Assembly (NCBI GenBank): GCA_934692625.1
Contig: CAKUUC010000011.1
Span: 1 to 64,000 of the forward strand
Source: an uncultured Candidatus Melainabacteria bacterium
Lineage (GTDB): Bacteria; Cyanobacteriota; Vampirovibrionia; Gastranaerophilales; Gastranaerophilaceae
Length of the DNA: 64,000 bases
Reading direction: 5' to 3'
How positions within the stretch are numbered: position 1 is the first letter of the stretch; every line of letters starts with the position of its first letter. Made by a program: the position numbers and the translations under genes. The notes under the pieces were generated by a model. The model was not told the DNA's origin. It did not search any database and was given only the letters and a program-made list of their open reading frames with translations. Below, piece after piece: positions 1-9,124 of the stretch.

Positions 1-169
1 TACCCATAGTAGTGACCCTTTCATCTTGTTTCCTATATTCTATATATCGGCAGGAATGTCTAACAACTTTAATAAAATGATGTAAAATGTTAAGAAGTTG
101 TTACAAAATGGCTAATAATCATTTGCACGTTACTTGTTATCGGGACTCTTTGGGGCTAAAATCTAATTA

Positions 170-607
170 TTGAATATTCTTGGTGATGCTAATTTGTGGT
201 TAGACATTAAACTTGGTCGAAATAGTGATGATACTATAGCGGATACTGGTGAAATAGATAAGAGTAATTCAGATATCATTGGTAGTGGAATATTAACACT
301 AAGCAAATTTACTTTAGAGAATTTTAGAGATAATAAATTCACAACTACATTAACTTTTGCGAATAATAACACGTTAGCAGAAAATTCTACAATATTAGCC
401 GATAGTTTGGCAACTGTTATTACAAGTAATGCCGGTTATAAATTAGAACTGACAAATAGTGGAGAAAACAAGGCAAAATCCTAGTTGAAAAATAATTCAA
501 ATCCAAAACCTCAAAAAACAATAATCAAGGCAATGACAGTGGAGCAAAGAACAGCATACCAACATAAAGATGGTAAAACTGTTATAAAATCATTGTCAAT
601 GAAGTAA
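170..607 (+). pseudogene. 3' remnant of a large repeat-rich surface protein, interrupted by TAG
   Basis: The frame opens directly after a TAA and has no Shine-Dalgarno, so it lacks a proper start. It reads about 104 codons of Asn/Thr/Leu-rich beta-type sequence, such as FTTTLTFANNNTLAENS, resembling the passenger repeats of autotransporter-like surface proteins. It stops at TAG (482-484). The same frame then continues for 40 more codons, containing TVEQRTAYQHKDGKTVIKSL, to TAA at 605-607, and a strong terminator follows. I read this as the decayed 3' end of a larger gene. TAG readthrough is a less likely alternative. Function unknown. Confidence 0.5.
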
Positions 608-626
608 TGAATGTTTGTTATAAACG

Positions 627-660
627 CTAAAAATCCAACCCGTTAAGGTTGGATTTTTAG
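627..660. terminator. Bidirectional rho-independent terminator
   Basis: A perfect 14-bp stem (627-640 with 647-660) closes a 6-nt loop and is flanked by A-rich and T-rich sides. It lies between the plus-strand remnant and the convergent minus-strand gene ending at 689, so it can serve both. Confidence 0.8.
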
Positions 661-688
661 TTTGTAGATAAAAAGTAGGTTTTCAGTA

Positions 689-1846
689 TTATTTCAGCAT
701 TTCGTTAATTGTATTTCTGATTTCAGTTTGGGTTCCCGTAATAATCATTGGTTTTTTACCTGATTCTTTAGGAAATTTTATTTTGGCTTTATATTTACCG
801 GTATATAATCCGAATTCATCTTTTTGAATTTTAGCGGAGTAACGAAGGTTTTGATATGTCCCGCCAAATTCAGTGGTTACACGTTCACTAGTTGTTGTGT
901 CATATAATCTTTCGCTATAGTAAGTAACCGGTTGTCCTTCTTGGTTGATGAAGGTTTCACTTTCTCTGTTTGCTCCGTTAGGCATTCTTTTGTTTGTTCT
1001 TACGGCACCGTTTTCCCATTTTGTGGTTTCTTCCAAAAAATTGCCGTCTTTGTCAACTTTGACAAGTTTTACTCTTGTGTTGTCATTGTGATTTCTGTCC
1101 AAAATTTTGGTAATTGTATCTTTGCTGCCGTCAGAGTAAATTCTCTCAAATTCCATACCTGTTTCACCTTGCCAGTAACCCGGAACAGGTTTTGCCGGAG
1201 TTTGAGTTATAATGGTTGGTCTTTCTGCTTTCACATTTTTAACGTTAACATCGTCTACTTTTGTAGCAAATCCATCTTCTTTGTATTCATAGATTTTTGA
1301 ACCGTTTGTGTTTGTGTAAGTTTTTACAGGCTTTCCTGTTTGCGGGTTATAAGTTGTTTTTCTTATATCACCTGCTAAAGTTTCAACTTTTGCTCTCAAA
1401 ACTCTTTCTACAGGTTGTTGATTTTTATCAACAGTTGTAATGAGTTCTTTTTCCATAACGGCACCATTTTGGTTCACTTTTCTTACTATTTTATTTCCGT
1501 TCGGTAATAGTTTTTCAAAAAATTTCGGTGCTTTTGCTTGTTTAACTTTTTCATCAGCGGCTTTTTGAGCTGTTGCAATTTTTTGTTGCGCTTCTTGTTT
1601 TGCATTGAAAATTGCTACATCTTTCTCTGATGTGATTTGTGAAATTTCTTGAGCTGTCTTGTTGCGCAAAAGAGTCATTTCTTGTTGCACTTGTCCGATT
1701 GCTTCACGCCCTTGTTTTATAACTTCTGTAACTCCGTGTTCTACGGCTTCTTGAGCACTTTCTTTAGATACTCCGCCAAAAGTTTTACCTTTTAAGTGAG
1801 TTAATGCATTTTGCGTAATTCTTGTTAAATCTGGATTAAAATTCAT
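689..1846 (-). CDS. Coiled-coil protein with repeated 'DxxG' strand motifs, unknown function
   Basis: 385 residues, not recognised as a named family. Residues ~20-105 are an Ala/Gln/Glu/Lys-rich coiled coil. The rest is polar beta-type sequence made of short units such as YNPQTGKPVKTYTNTNGSK and VDKDGNFLEETTKWENG, reminiscent of MORN or toxin-like strand repeats. No signal peptide or membrane segment is seen, and the protein is Lys-rich. The start is supported by AAAGGT upstream of ATG 1846. The gene stands alone and ends at the shared terminator. The strand motifs resemble those in the N-terminal half of the HExxH protein at 59034-60194, which suggests a shared lineage-specific module. Confidence 0.75.
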   Translation of the reverse strand: MNFNPDLTRITQNALTHLKGKTFGGVSKESAQEAVEHGVTEVIKQGREAIGQVQQEMTLLRNKTAQEISQITSEKDVAIFNAKQEAQQKIATAQKAADEKVKQAKAPKFFEKLLPNGNKIVRKVNQNGAVMEKELITTVDKNQQPVERVLRAKVETLAGDIRKTTYNPQTGKPVKTYTNTNGSKIYEYKEDGFATKVDDVNVKNVKAERPTIITQTPAKPVPGYWQGETGMEFERIYSDGSKDTITKILDRNHNDNTRVKLVKVDKDGNFLEETTKWENGAVRTNKRMPNGANRESETFINQEGQPVTYYSERLYDTTTSERVTTEFGGTYQNLRYSAKIQKDEFGLYTGKYKAKIKFPKESGKKPMIITGTQTEIRNTINEMLK

Positions 1847-2088
1847 ATTTTACCTTTCTACTTTTTTATCACGATTTGAATAACGTATATAAAGCGCAAA
1901 AATTGCTAAATTTTCAGGAATTGTAAACATATATGAAGTATAAATAAATCATAGAGTCAAATGTGGTATTTGATTTATAACAAAATTCGGGAATTGTTAA
2001 TTTTTGGTTAAAGAATTAAGGTTTAAGTTGAAATAGAGTTATAACATAAGTGTAGAGAATAAGAAACAAAATGAAAGGAGTGTTGATT

Positions 2089-2544
2089 ATGAAATTTTTA
2101 GTTAAGAAAGCACCGGAGAATTTTATCAGAACTGTGAATGACGAAATCAGCTCTTTATTGAACAGACATTTTGACAGCTACTTTCCAGAAGCAGCATATT
2201 GGGCAGATGCCGACAAGTTTTCAATGCCGGTAGAAATTACCGATAAAGGTAAAGATTATGAGGTTCGTGCTGAACTTCCTGGTGTAAAAAAAGAAGACTT
2301 GGATATCGATATTGATAAAAATTATTTGACAATAAATGCCAATAAGATTGAAGAAAACAAAGTTGATGAAAAATCTTATAAAAAATCTGAATTCAGATAT
2401 GGCGCATTTTCAAGAACAGTTTACTTCCCTGAAGAAATCAATGTTGATAAAACTGAAGCTAAATTGGAACATGGTGTATTGAAAATTGAAGCACCTAAAA
2501 AATATTCAGAAAGTGATTCTAAGAAAAAATTGACAGTTAAATAA
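2089..2544 (+). CDS. Small heat shock protein, Hsp20/alpha-crystallin family
   Basis: An ATP-independent cytoplasmic holdase that binds unfolding proteins under stress. 151 residues. The alpha-crystallin domain spans about residues 45-140 and contains the typical AELPGVKKEDLDI segment and the closing GVLKIEAPK strand. The start at 2089 is preferred over ATG 2071 because AAAGGAG lies 8 nt before it. Single gene with its own terminator (2582). No CIRCE-type element was found upstream. Confidence 0.93.
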   Translation: MKFLVKKAPENFIRTVNDEISSLLNRHFDSYFPEAAYWADADKFSMPVEITDKGKDYEVRAELPGVKKEDLDIDIDKNYLTINANKIEENKVDEKSYKKSEFRYGAFSRTVYFPEEINVDKTEAKLEHGVLKIEAPKKYSESDSKKKLTVK

Positions 2545-2581
2545 TTGTCATAAAGGATATGTTTAAGGAAAGGTAATTGTG

Positions 2582-2621
2582 TCGGCGGAGCATTATACAA
2601 TGCTCCGCCGATATTTGTTTT
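2582..2621 (+). terminator. Terminator of hsp20
   Basis: A perfect 13-bp GC-rich stem (2582-2594 with 2599-2611), loop ATAC, is followed by TATTTGTTTT. It ends the hsp20 transcript and separates it from the convergent acyltransferase gene. Confidence 0.85.
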
Positions 2622-2659
2622 GCGCTTAAATTATGGATGCCCAATTTACTTTTCATCTG

Positions 2660-3715
2660 CTATGGTAGTATTCTATTCCCAAATTTTATTTTTCTAATTA
2701 AGAATGTAACTATTATACATATTGGTATTATTCCAAAAGGTAAGCCTAGCCTGTTTAATGCCGTTTCCATATTGGCATGCATGTAATCTAAGATGAACTT
2801 GTGTAATAGGTAAATCGCAAAAGTATAGTTACATAAAAATAATATAATACATTTTATAACTTTATTGTTCATTAGAAATTTTTCGGTTTGTCTTAAAAAT
2901 ATGAAAATTCCTATAGAATAAAATATGCAAGGTACGTTATTGTAGCCTTTGAATGTTTTTATTATTTCTCCGGCTTGCATTGATAAGTTATAAGTTCCAA
3001 TCATGTGAATGAGTAAACCAGTAACAGCGAGGGTATAAATTCCAATTATTAAATTTTTGTTTGATATTATTTTTTTATAGTATTTATCCAATAAATATCC
3101 TAATATTGGGTAAATAATAGAATCGCAACCTAAAGCAAAATGTTGTGTTATTTCTATTTTAAGGTTGAATATTTTTATAACCAAAGGTATAAAAGAGTTA
3201 AATAAAAACATTAAAAGAATTATGTACATAAAAATTTTATCTCTATTTTTCTCTTCAATATATGATAATAAGGGAATTGTCATGTATATGAAAAACAAAG
3301 GAATAAAGAACCAATATATATCCATAAATTTTGTATTCCATATACCGTTAAATATTGTTGTTAGCGATAATTCGGAAAGAGTTATTGATTTCGTATAAAA
3401 AATACAATGTAATATTGCAATAATGCTCCAAAAAATAAATGGTATTACTGTTTTATTAATTCTTTTTAAAAAGAATGTTTTTGTTGAATATTTCTTTTTA
3501 TAGTCAATTAACGTAATTCCAGTAATCATAAAAAATATTGGAACAGCAAAATAAAAAATACATTCTGTTATATTTGCCCAAAACCAATAAGGTTTATCAC
3601 TGCTAAAATGCCAAAAACAGCCGTTAGTATGCAAGAACACTACAGAAATTGCAGAAATTACTGAAAGTAAACAAAGGTATTCCTTCCTTCCTGAAGTTGA
3701 TTGTTGTTCATACAT
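2660..3715 (-). CDS. Acyltransferase 3 family membrane protein (O-acetylation of surface glycans)
   Basis: 351 residues with about ten hydrophobic segments, typical of the acyltransferase-3 (OafA/NodX-like) fold. The N-terminus carries the family signature RKEYLCLLSVISAISVVFLH, with the conserved His in the first membrane helix, and an Arg-rich loop (LKRINK) follows. Such enzymes move acyl groups onto surface polysaccharides or lipids in the inner membrane. It is the last gene of the mlaD-lpxK operon, 16 bp after lpxK, with AGGAG before its ATG. That placement suggests a lipid A or LPS-related substrate, but this is inference. Confidence 0.85.
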   Translation of the reverse strand: MYEQQSTSGRKEYLCLLSVISAISVVFLHTNGCFWHFSSDKPYWFWANITECIFYFAVPIFFMITGITLIDYKKKYSTKTFFLKRINKTVIPFIFWSIIAILHCIFYTKSITLSELSLTTIFNGIWNTKFMDIYWFFIPLFFIYMTIPLLSYIEEKNRDKIFMYIILLMFLFNSFIPLVIKIFNLKIEITQHFALGCDSIIYPILGYLLDKYYKKIISNKNLIIGIYTLAVTGLLIHMIGTYNLSMQAGEIIKTFKGYNNVPCIFYSIGIFIFLRQTEKFLMNNKVIKCIILFLCNYTFAIYLLHKFILDYMHANMETALNRLGLPFGIIPICIIVTFLIRKIKFGNRILP

Positions 3716-3731
3716 TTATATCTCCTGTGTA

Positions 3732-4751
3732 TTATTTCGTCAATAATTTTTCTACATCAATAACGGTTTTGAGTTTTAGTGCATAAATGTTATTTCTGTC
3801 AAATTTTGCAAGTTTTACCGCATCTTTTTCAGTTGTAATAATATTGCCTGTAATATCGACAATATCGGTTGGTGAATATTGATGGTGGTCATCAAAAGTT
3901 TTTGTATCCTTCACAACAAAAGATTTTAAAAAGTCATAAAACTGCTGAGGTTGTCCGATTGCACACATTGCTGTAACTTCCATACCGTCCATTAGTCGTT
4001 GACCTGTTTTGATATTATAAACATAGTCAGGCTCGGTGTAGCAAACTTGGGTTGGAATTTGCAATCGGTCTTGCATAATTTTTGCAACTTTTTCTGCTGT
4101 TTCATGGTTAACACTTTTGCTAACCACGACAAATTTGTCTATTCTTTCTAGCGCTTCTGCACCTTCTCTGAGCGGACCTGCAGGAAGTAAACATTCGTTT
4201 CCAAAACCTTTAACACTATCCATAAGCACAATGTCTAAATCTCTGTAAAGTTTTCTATGCTGAAATCCGTCGTCTAAAATTATTACGTTAATCCCAAATT
4301 TTTCGACAGCGTATTTTGATGCCAAATATCTGTTGCGGCAAGTGAAAACGTAACAGTTTGGAGTGTTTTCTGCCAATAAAACCGGTTCATCTCCTGCTTG
4401 AGATGCATCATAATAAATCTTTACTCCGTCAGATATCAGGTTAACGTTTTTATTATTCAGTCTTCCGCCATAGCCTCGGGAAACTATCGCCACTTTTTGC
4501 CCGCAATCAACTAGATATTTTGCGATTTCTGCAACTAACGGGGTTTTACCGACTCCGCCGGTTGTCATGTTTCCGACAGAAATAACAAACGCATTGACTT
4601 TTTTCGGTTTTATTATTTTTTTGTCGTATAAAAAGTTTTTCAATCTGCTTCCAAAACCGTAAAAATACGAACAAAATTTTAAAATTTGAAAAAGTTTGCC
4701 TTCTGGATTTCTTTTATAATGTATTTTTGTAATTTCGGTTTTAATGTTCAT
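3732..4751 (-). CDS. lpxK: Tetraacyldisaccharide 4'-kinase LpxK
   Basis: Phosphorylates the 4' position of the lipid A disaccharide at the cytoplasmic face of the inner membrane, so the organism should make lipid A. 339 residues. The P-loop NMTTGGVGKT is at ~61-70, and the family motif LDDGFQHRKLYRD starts at ~159. The gene starts 4 bp after the mlaD-like stop, so the two are translationally close. Length is normal for the family. The other lpx genes are not in this window. Confidence 0.95.
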   Translation of the reverse strand: MNIKTEITKIHYKRNPEGKLFQILKFCSYFYGFGSRLKNFLYDKKIIKPKKVNAFVISVGNMTTGGVGKTPLVAEIAKYLVDCGQKVAIVSRGYGGRLNNKNVNLISDGVKIYYDASQAGDEPVLLAENTPNCYVFTCRNRYLASKYAVEKFGINVIILDDGFQHRKLYRDLDIVLMDSVKGFGNECLLPAGPLREGAEALERIDKFVVVSKSVNHETAEKVAKIMQDRLQIPTQVCYTEPDYVYNIKTGQRLMDGMEVTAMCAIGQPQQFYDFLKSFVVKDTKTFDDHHQYSPTDIVDITGNIITTEKDAVKLAKFDRNNIYALKLKTVIDVEKLLTK

Positions 4752-4755
4752 AGTA

Positions 4756-6123
4756 TTAGAATAATAATCTGAATAATAAGAAGCGTTTGTTCAACTTGTC
4801 TGAGAATTTTCTCAAGTTGCAAGTTGTTACTACTGTATCATCAATAATTTTTTGCAAATCTGATGCTTGGTTAGCAGATGTCGGATTTACTTTGTTCACT
4901 GTTTCCAATGTTGTTGCAACTTCTGACATTGCTTTGTTAGCGTTTGTAATTGCTGAATTTATTTGATTTTTCAACTTATCATCTTTAGTAATTTCATTTA
5001 CGCTTTCGCTGATTTGAGATAAGTTTTGAGCGATAATTTTAAGGTTTTTGCCTGTTTGTTCTGCATCTGCTGCGTCCATTACCTTATTCAAGTTTCTTGC
5101 CAAAGTGTCAACAGAATCTGCAGTTGACATAACTGTTTTCTTAAACTGTTTATCGCCGATAATTTCGTTTACGTTGGTTGACAATTTTGAAAAATCGTCC
5201 GTTGCCTGTTGAGTAATTGCCAAAAGTTGTTCAATATCCGCTTTTGAAGAATCCAAAAGTTCATCAACTTTGCCCAATGTTACGTTAGATTTAGCGGACA
5301 ATTTGTCAAGGTTAGCAATAGTCATTTTCAAGTCAGCGATTGTTTCGTCAGTCAAGATATCGTTAACTTTTTTGTTAGTTTCGGTCAATGTTTCAGCCGC
5401 TTTGTACTGCCAATCCATGAAATCGGACAATCTCATAGGTTCAATGATTGTATATGGCGAATTTTGTTTTTTGTACGCGATTGGCATATCATCTATTGCG
5501 GCTAATCTCAATTTATATTCAGCCTTATCTTTGATGATTGAACCTTTCATAAATTCAGGTGGAACAAGTCCCGGAAGATTTATGAAATAGTTAATCTTGT
5601 AAGCGTATTTAGTTTTAATATTGTTCTTTTGGTTATAAGGAACAGAATCTCTTGAAATTACGTCAACTGATTTAATTAAACCGACATTTTCGTATTTGTC
5701 ATTCAATTTCATTTGAACAGAATCGTTTTTATCTAACAAATATTTGCCGTTCATAGGAACGTAGATTGTCATTGTTTTTGGTGGAGTAATTTCTAGGAAT
5801 AATTCACCAATGATACCTGACTGTTGAATTGAGAACGATGATGCTCTCGGGATTACAACGTTAGGTTCTGTGATAACGAATTTCACGTTAACAAAACTGT
5901 CTTCACCTTTAACTACAGGTATAATTTCTTCTACCTGACCGACTTTTAAACCCATAATTTGTACGCCTGCACCAGGTCTTAAACCGTTGACATCTTTGAA
6001 TTGGATTTCAATACGTTTTGCGGAAGAAAATGCTCTTCCTTTTACTTTTAATACTGTTCCAACCAATAATATTAGTGCAATTAGGGTTAACAAACCAACT
6101 TTAAATGATGATGAAAGTTTCAT
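4756..6123 (-). CDS. MCE/MlaD-family lipid transport protein
   Basis: 455 residues. One N-terminal membrane anchor (~8-28) is followed by an MCE domain (~35-125) containing the typical FKDVNGLRPGAGVQIMGLKVG, then a long helical C-terminal region (~240-440) with Ala/Asn/Leu heptads. MlaD-type proteins bind phospholipid in the periplasm for an ABC transporter. The helical tail resembles the cyanobacterial/TGD2-like long forms. AAGGA precedes the ATG. It is the first gene of the operon with lpxK. No MlaE or MlaF homologue lies nearby. Confidence 0.9.
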   Translation of the reverse strand: MKLSSSFKVGLLTLIALILLVGTVLKVKGRAFSSAKRIEIQFKDVNGLRPGAGVQIMGLKVGQVEEIIPVVKGEDSFVNVKFVITEPNVVIPRASSFSIQQSGIIGELFLEITPPKTMTIYVPMNGKYLLDKNDSVQMKLNDKYENVGLIKSVDVISRDSVPYNQKNNIKTKYAYKINYFINLPGLVPPEFMKGSIIKDKAEYKLRLAAIDDMPIAYKKQNSPYTIIEPMRLSDFMDWQYKAAETLTETNKKVNDILTDETIADLKMTIANLDKLSAKSNVTLGKVDELLDSSKADIEQLLAITQQATDDFSKLSTNVNEIIGDKQFKKTVMSTADSVDTLARNLNKVMDAADAEQTGKNLKIIAQNLSQISESVNEITKDDKLKNQINSAITNANKAMSEVATTLETVNKVNPTSANQASDLQKIIDDTVVTTCNLRKFSDKLNKRFLLFRLLF

Positions 6124-6371
6124 TAAAATTTATTCCTTATACTCTACTTTATGTCTATTTTATCAGAAAAATAAAAAACACAAAATAAATTAGTAAAACC
6201 GTAGTATTAATTTCTTTATAATATCCTACATTTAATTGATTTTTACCGATTTCACTATATAAAGGGCAAAATATATTATATAATGGTTACAGTAATGTTG
6301 ACTTTTTGAAAAGTATAATTAAATAGAAAGCAGAAAGTAAAAAAGATAGAAATATAGAAGGAGATCACACT

Positions 6372-7427
6372 ATGGGCATGGCAGCATCTCAGGCCAGATG
6401 GATTTCACTGGCAGCACGTAAATCAAACGTAGAATATGAAGGACAACAAATTAACCAATCCAGACTTGCATTGTCTAATCAAAGTGCTGAACTTTGGAAC
6501 CAATTGTATTCAATGGACGTTCCAACTCCGCCGAGTACTGCTGATTATTCAACTACTGAATACACATTCTCTGACGGTGATACGGCTCAAACAATTTCAA
6601 ATATCAGAACTGCAGATTATACAGATTCTGATGGTGTAAATTACAATTCTTACGTTACTTACACCTCAAAAATTACAGAATATAAAGGTATCAGAAATAC
6701 AAATTCTAATCCGCAAGTTCAATATGTTCCTGCAACAGAAGAAGGCGGAACAGGATATTACATGATTGGTAACAAAAAAGTTTCATGCTTAAACACTGTA
6801 GATAGAGATGACAAATCGGCATCAAGTGTTTGGCAGTCTTACGAAACTGAATTAGATCAAGTTGCGGTTGATTGGCCGGATTCTCAAGTTGCTCAAGACT
6901 GGACAAAATATAAAGCAGGTGATACAACGGCTTTAGATAATATTTATTTCTGGACTGACCAATCAGGTAAGGTAAACTTTGCATCAGGAACTTCATCAAC
7001 AGGTGATGCTTTGGAAGATTGTCGTTTGGATTCTTCAGCACCGTTACATTCTTACTATGCTGATAACCAAGAATCTACAAAAGAAATTTCTAAGTATGCG
7101 ATTATTGATTACGATTCAAGCGGTCGTGCTACTTCAATAAGATTGGAAGGTTCTACTGCGGTTTATGATTTGAGTACTTCAACAAAAACTGATGAAACTT
7201 CATACAACGATGCAATGAATCAGTATTACTATGAACAAGCGCAATATGATAAAAAGGTTCAGGATATCAACGCAAAAACCGAACAAATTCAAACAGAAGA
7301 CAGAACTTTGGAACTTCGTTTGAAGGCTCTTGATACTGAACAAAACGCACTTCAAACAGAAATGGACGCAGTTCACAAGATTATTTCTAAGAACATCGAA
7401 AGTACCTTCAAAACATTTGAAAGTTAA
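6372..7427 (+). CDS. Lineage-specific protein with terminal helices and a beta-rich middle (axial-protein-like layout)
   Basis: 351 residues, no named family recognised. The N-terminus (MGMAASQARWISLAARKSN) and the next ~30 residues are helical and amphipathic. The middle (~50-270) is Thr/Ser/Tyr-rich beta-type sequence. The last ~70 residues are coiled coil, ending ISKNIESTFKTF. Helical termini around a variable middle is the layout of flagellar axial proteins, and flagellar genes lie 4 kb downstream. No signal peptide is seen. Its C-terminal coiled coil resembles that of the 110-residue protein at 8786. AGGAG precedes the ATG. TATAAT at 6314-6319 is a likely -10 box. Functional assignment is inference. 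Confidence 0.75.
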   Translation: MGMAASQARWISLAARKSNVEYEGQQINQSRLALSNQSAELWNQLYSMDVPTPPSTADYSTTEYTFSDGDTAQTISNIRTADYTDSDGVNYNSYVTYTSKITEYKGIRNTNSNPQVQYVPATEEGGTGYYMIGNKKVSCLNTVDRDDKSASSVWQSYETELDQVAVDWPDSQVAQDWTKYKAGDTTALDNIYFWTDQSGKVNFASGTSSTGDALEDCRLDSSAPLHSYYADNQESTKEISKYAIIDYDSSGRATSIRLEGSTAVYDLSTSTKTDETSYNDAMNQYYYEQAQYDKKVQDINAKTEQIQTEDRTLELRLKALDTEQNALQTEMDAVHKIISKNIESTFKTFES

Positions 7428-7466
7428 TAATTTGATATTATTCATATCAGAGAGGTTTAGAATAAA

Positions 7467-8291
7467 ATGTCTTATAAAAATGATAGTAACTTAGTAATAG
7501 CAAACCGATTTGGAGAAGCAAGCGGTAACGCAAAAGCCCAAATGTGGGAAACTTATGACAGATTGAGAGATTTGACTGTTTCAGGAAGTGGAACGGGTAC
7601 AGGTTTTGAATCGGCTGGCGGTTTCTTGTATAATTTGGCAAGTTTGCTTGCTCCATCTGCTTTTGCAACTGTTTTTGGTAGTTCTGAAACAATGAATATT
7701 GCCGGAACTTCATACTATTCAGGTGCAAAAGGCGGCTCATCTTATGGTGTAGACAGTTATTACAACTATTCAGGATTCCCGAGTGGTGCTGCTTCAATCA
7801 ATTCTATTTATGGACTTGCTACAGGTGGAGCATCTTCAATCCTAAGCGGCTGGGGCGGAAGTTCAAGTTTGAGCGGAACTGCAACAGGTTATGCTTCAAG
7901 TGTTAGCGGACTTGCAGATATTTCAAGTGCTGCAGCGTACGGTATCGGTACAGGTTCCGGACTTGGCAAAATTTCATCAAACATTGTAATGCCTTTTGCT
8001 AGTGCAGTATCTGGTTTTGGCGGAATTTTGACGGCAATTTCACCATACTTGGGTGTATATGGTGCAGGTACAACCGTTTTGGGTAACTTGATGCAAGGTA
8101 CTTCATCAGCGGCATTGGCGGCTTATCAAAATGTTTCGGGTAATATTACAAATAGTGCCGATGTTATTTTATCAACAAAGGTTCGTAATATTGAAACCGT
8201 TTGCAAAATGCTTGATACGCAAGGTGATGTTGCCAAGAAAATGCTCAAAGAAGGTATTGAAGGCGACAGTAAAGCAATTCAAGATATGTAA
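7467..8291 (+). CDS. Gly/Ser/Ala-rich protein of unknown function
   Basis: 274 residues, family not recognised. A polar N-terminus (~1-35) is followed by a long Gly/Ser/Ala/Tyr-rich region (~36-215) with hydrophobic stretches such as GAGTTVLGNLMQG. The last ~50 residues are helical (KVRNIETVCKMLDTQGDV). There is no N-terminal signal peptide. It follows the 6372 gene by 39 bp with AGAGG upstream, so the two probably form one operon, closed by the terminator at 8301. The composition resembles secreted or pore-associated proteins, but nothing in the sequence proves export. Confidence 0.7.
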   Translation: MSYKNDSNLVIANRFGEASGNAKAQMWETYDRLRDLTVSGSGTGTGFESAGGFLYNLASLLAPSAFATVFGSSETMNIAGTSYYSGAKGGSSYGVDSYYNYSGFPSGAASINSIYGLATGGASSILSGWGGSSSLSGTATGYASSVSGLADISSAAAYGIGTGSGLGKISSNIVMPFASAVSGFGGILTAISPYLGVYGAGTTVLGNLMQGTSSAALAAYQNVSGNITNSADVILSTKVRNIETVCKMLDTQGDVAKKMLKEGIEGDSKAIQDM

Positions 8292-8300
8292 TAAAATTTT

Positions 8301-8334
8301 AAAAGAACCGTTGATTGGCGGTTCTTTTATTTTG
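8301..8334 (+). terminator. Terminator after the 6372-8291 gene pair
   Basis: A perfect 10-bp stem (8301-8310 with 8319-8328) is followed by ATTTTG. Confidence 0.8.
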
Positions 8335-8379
8335 ATAAATTTTTTGATATTATTATTAAAGATTTTTTGAATTTAACCG

Positions 8380-8502
8380 TATAATATAAAGAGAGAAATT
8401 CAGACCTATGTAAAGAAATGTTACGTTTTCGGGTTAAATTTAGCAATACTCCGAGAAAAAATGTTTTTAAATACATGTAGGTCTAAAGTGTAAGGAATTA
8501 GA
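8380..8502 (+). promoter_or_regulatory. Promoter and structured 5' leader
   Basis: TATAAT at 8380-8385 predicts a start near 8392. The leader then folds: AGACCTA (8402-8408) pairs with TAGGTCT (8478-8484), extended after a 2-nt bulge by TGTA with TACA. Inside it, 8426-8433 pairs with 8450-8457 over eight pairs, including two G-U. The Shine-Dalgarno TAAGGA follows just 3' of the closing stem. This looks like a cis-acting leader rather than a known riboswitch, since no family signature was recognised. Confidence 0.5.
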
Positions 8503-8775
8503 ATGTTTCGAGAAACTCTAGAACTATATCTGAAAAGAATCGCAGAATTCCTGATGTATGCTAAAAACTACATCGTCAGAACAAATCCGATACAGGCATT
8601 GTTCAATTCGATGATAGAAGGAATTAAAGATTTTTTGACGATTAAAAAGAAACTGAAAATGGCTCAATACAGATTGAACTATCACAGACATCAACTGAAC
8701 AAAATGGAACAGTTGATTGCTGAAAATAGCCAACACAGTTTCTTGCAAGGTACAAATCTAGATCAAAAAAGGTAG
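8503..8775 (+). CDS. Small helical protein, unknown function
   Basis: 90 residues, basic, nearly all helical, with a C-terminal coiled-coil segment (YRLNYHRHQLNKMEQLIAEN). No signal peptide or conserved motif recognised. It is preceded by TAAGGA and the structured leader (8392-8502), and followed after 10 bp by the next small helical protein, so the two are probably co-transcribed. Confidence 0.65.
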   Translation: MFRETLELYLKRIAEFLMYAKNYIVRTNPIQALFNSMIEGIKDFLTIKKKLKMAQYRLNYHRHQLNKMEQLIAENSQHSFLQGTNLDQKR

Positions 8776-8785
8776 AAGGCGAAAC

Positions 8786-9118
8786 ATGGGTTTACTAATA
8801 GGTTTAATTAGGAAAAAGTTTTTGATACAGCAGAAATCGAACGCTTCCTGGAAGCTTATGCTTATTGCACAATCTATTGCTGGGGCTCAAAAGGCTGCAA
8901 ACAACTTGATACAGGTTGGTACAGATTATAAAGCGGATTCAAAGATTGCAAAACTTTTGCAGCAACGACAGTATGAAATGAAGGCATTAGAAGACAAACT
9001 GACTCAACAAAAGGGAACGTTGGAACTTCAAATCAGTGAATATGATGCTGAAATCAAGTCTTGTGACGAAATGATAAAATCAAACGCTGAAAACTTATTC
9101 TCTTATAAAGCAGCTTAA
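8786..9118 (+). CDS. Small coiled-coil protein related in its C-terminus to the 6372 protein
   Basis: 110 residues, helical throughout. The C-terminal half (DAEIKSCDEMIKSNAENLFS) has the same spacing of hydrophobic residues and a similar ending to the last ~50 residues of the 6372 protein (TEMDAVHKIISKNIESTFK). It may be a short version without the beta-rich middle. GAAGG lies upstream of the ATG. It is convergent with the next gene (9125), only 6 bp away. Function unknown. Confidence 0.65.
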   Translation: MGLLIGLIRKKFLIQQKSNASWKLMLIAQSIAGAQKAANNLIQVGTDYKADSKIAKLLQQRQYEMKALEDKLTQQKGTLELQISEYDAEIKSCDEMIKSNAENLFSYKAA

Positions 9119-9124
9119 AATTTA

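Noticed and set aside
2000..2088. CIRCE-type heat-shock operator before hsp20
   Set aside because: No TTAGCACTC-N9-GAGTGCTAA pattern was found here or before clpB.
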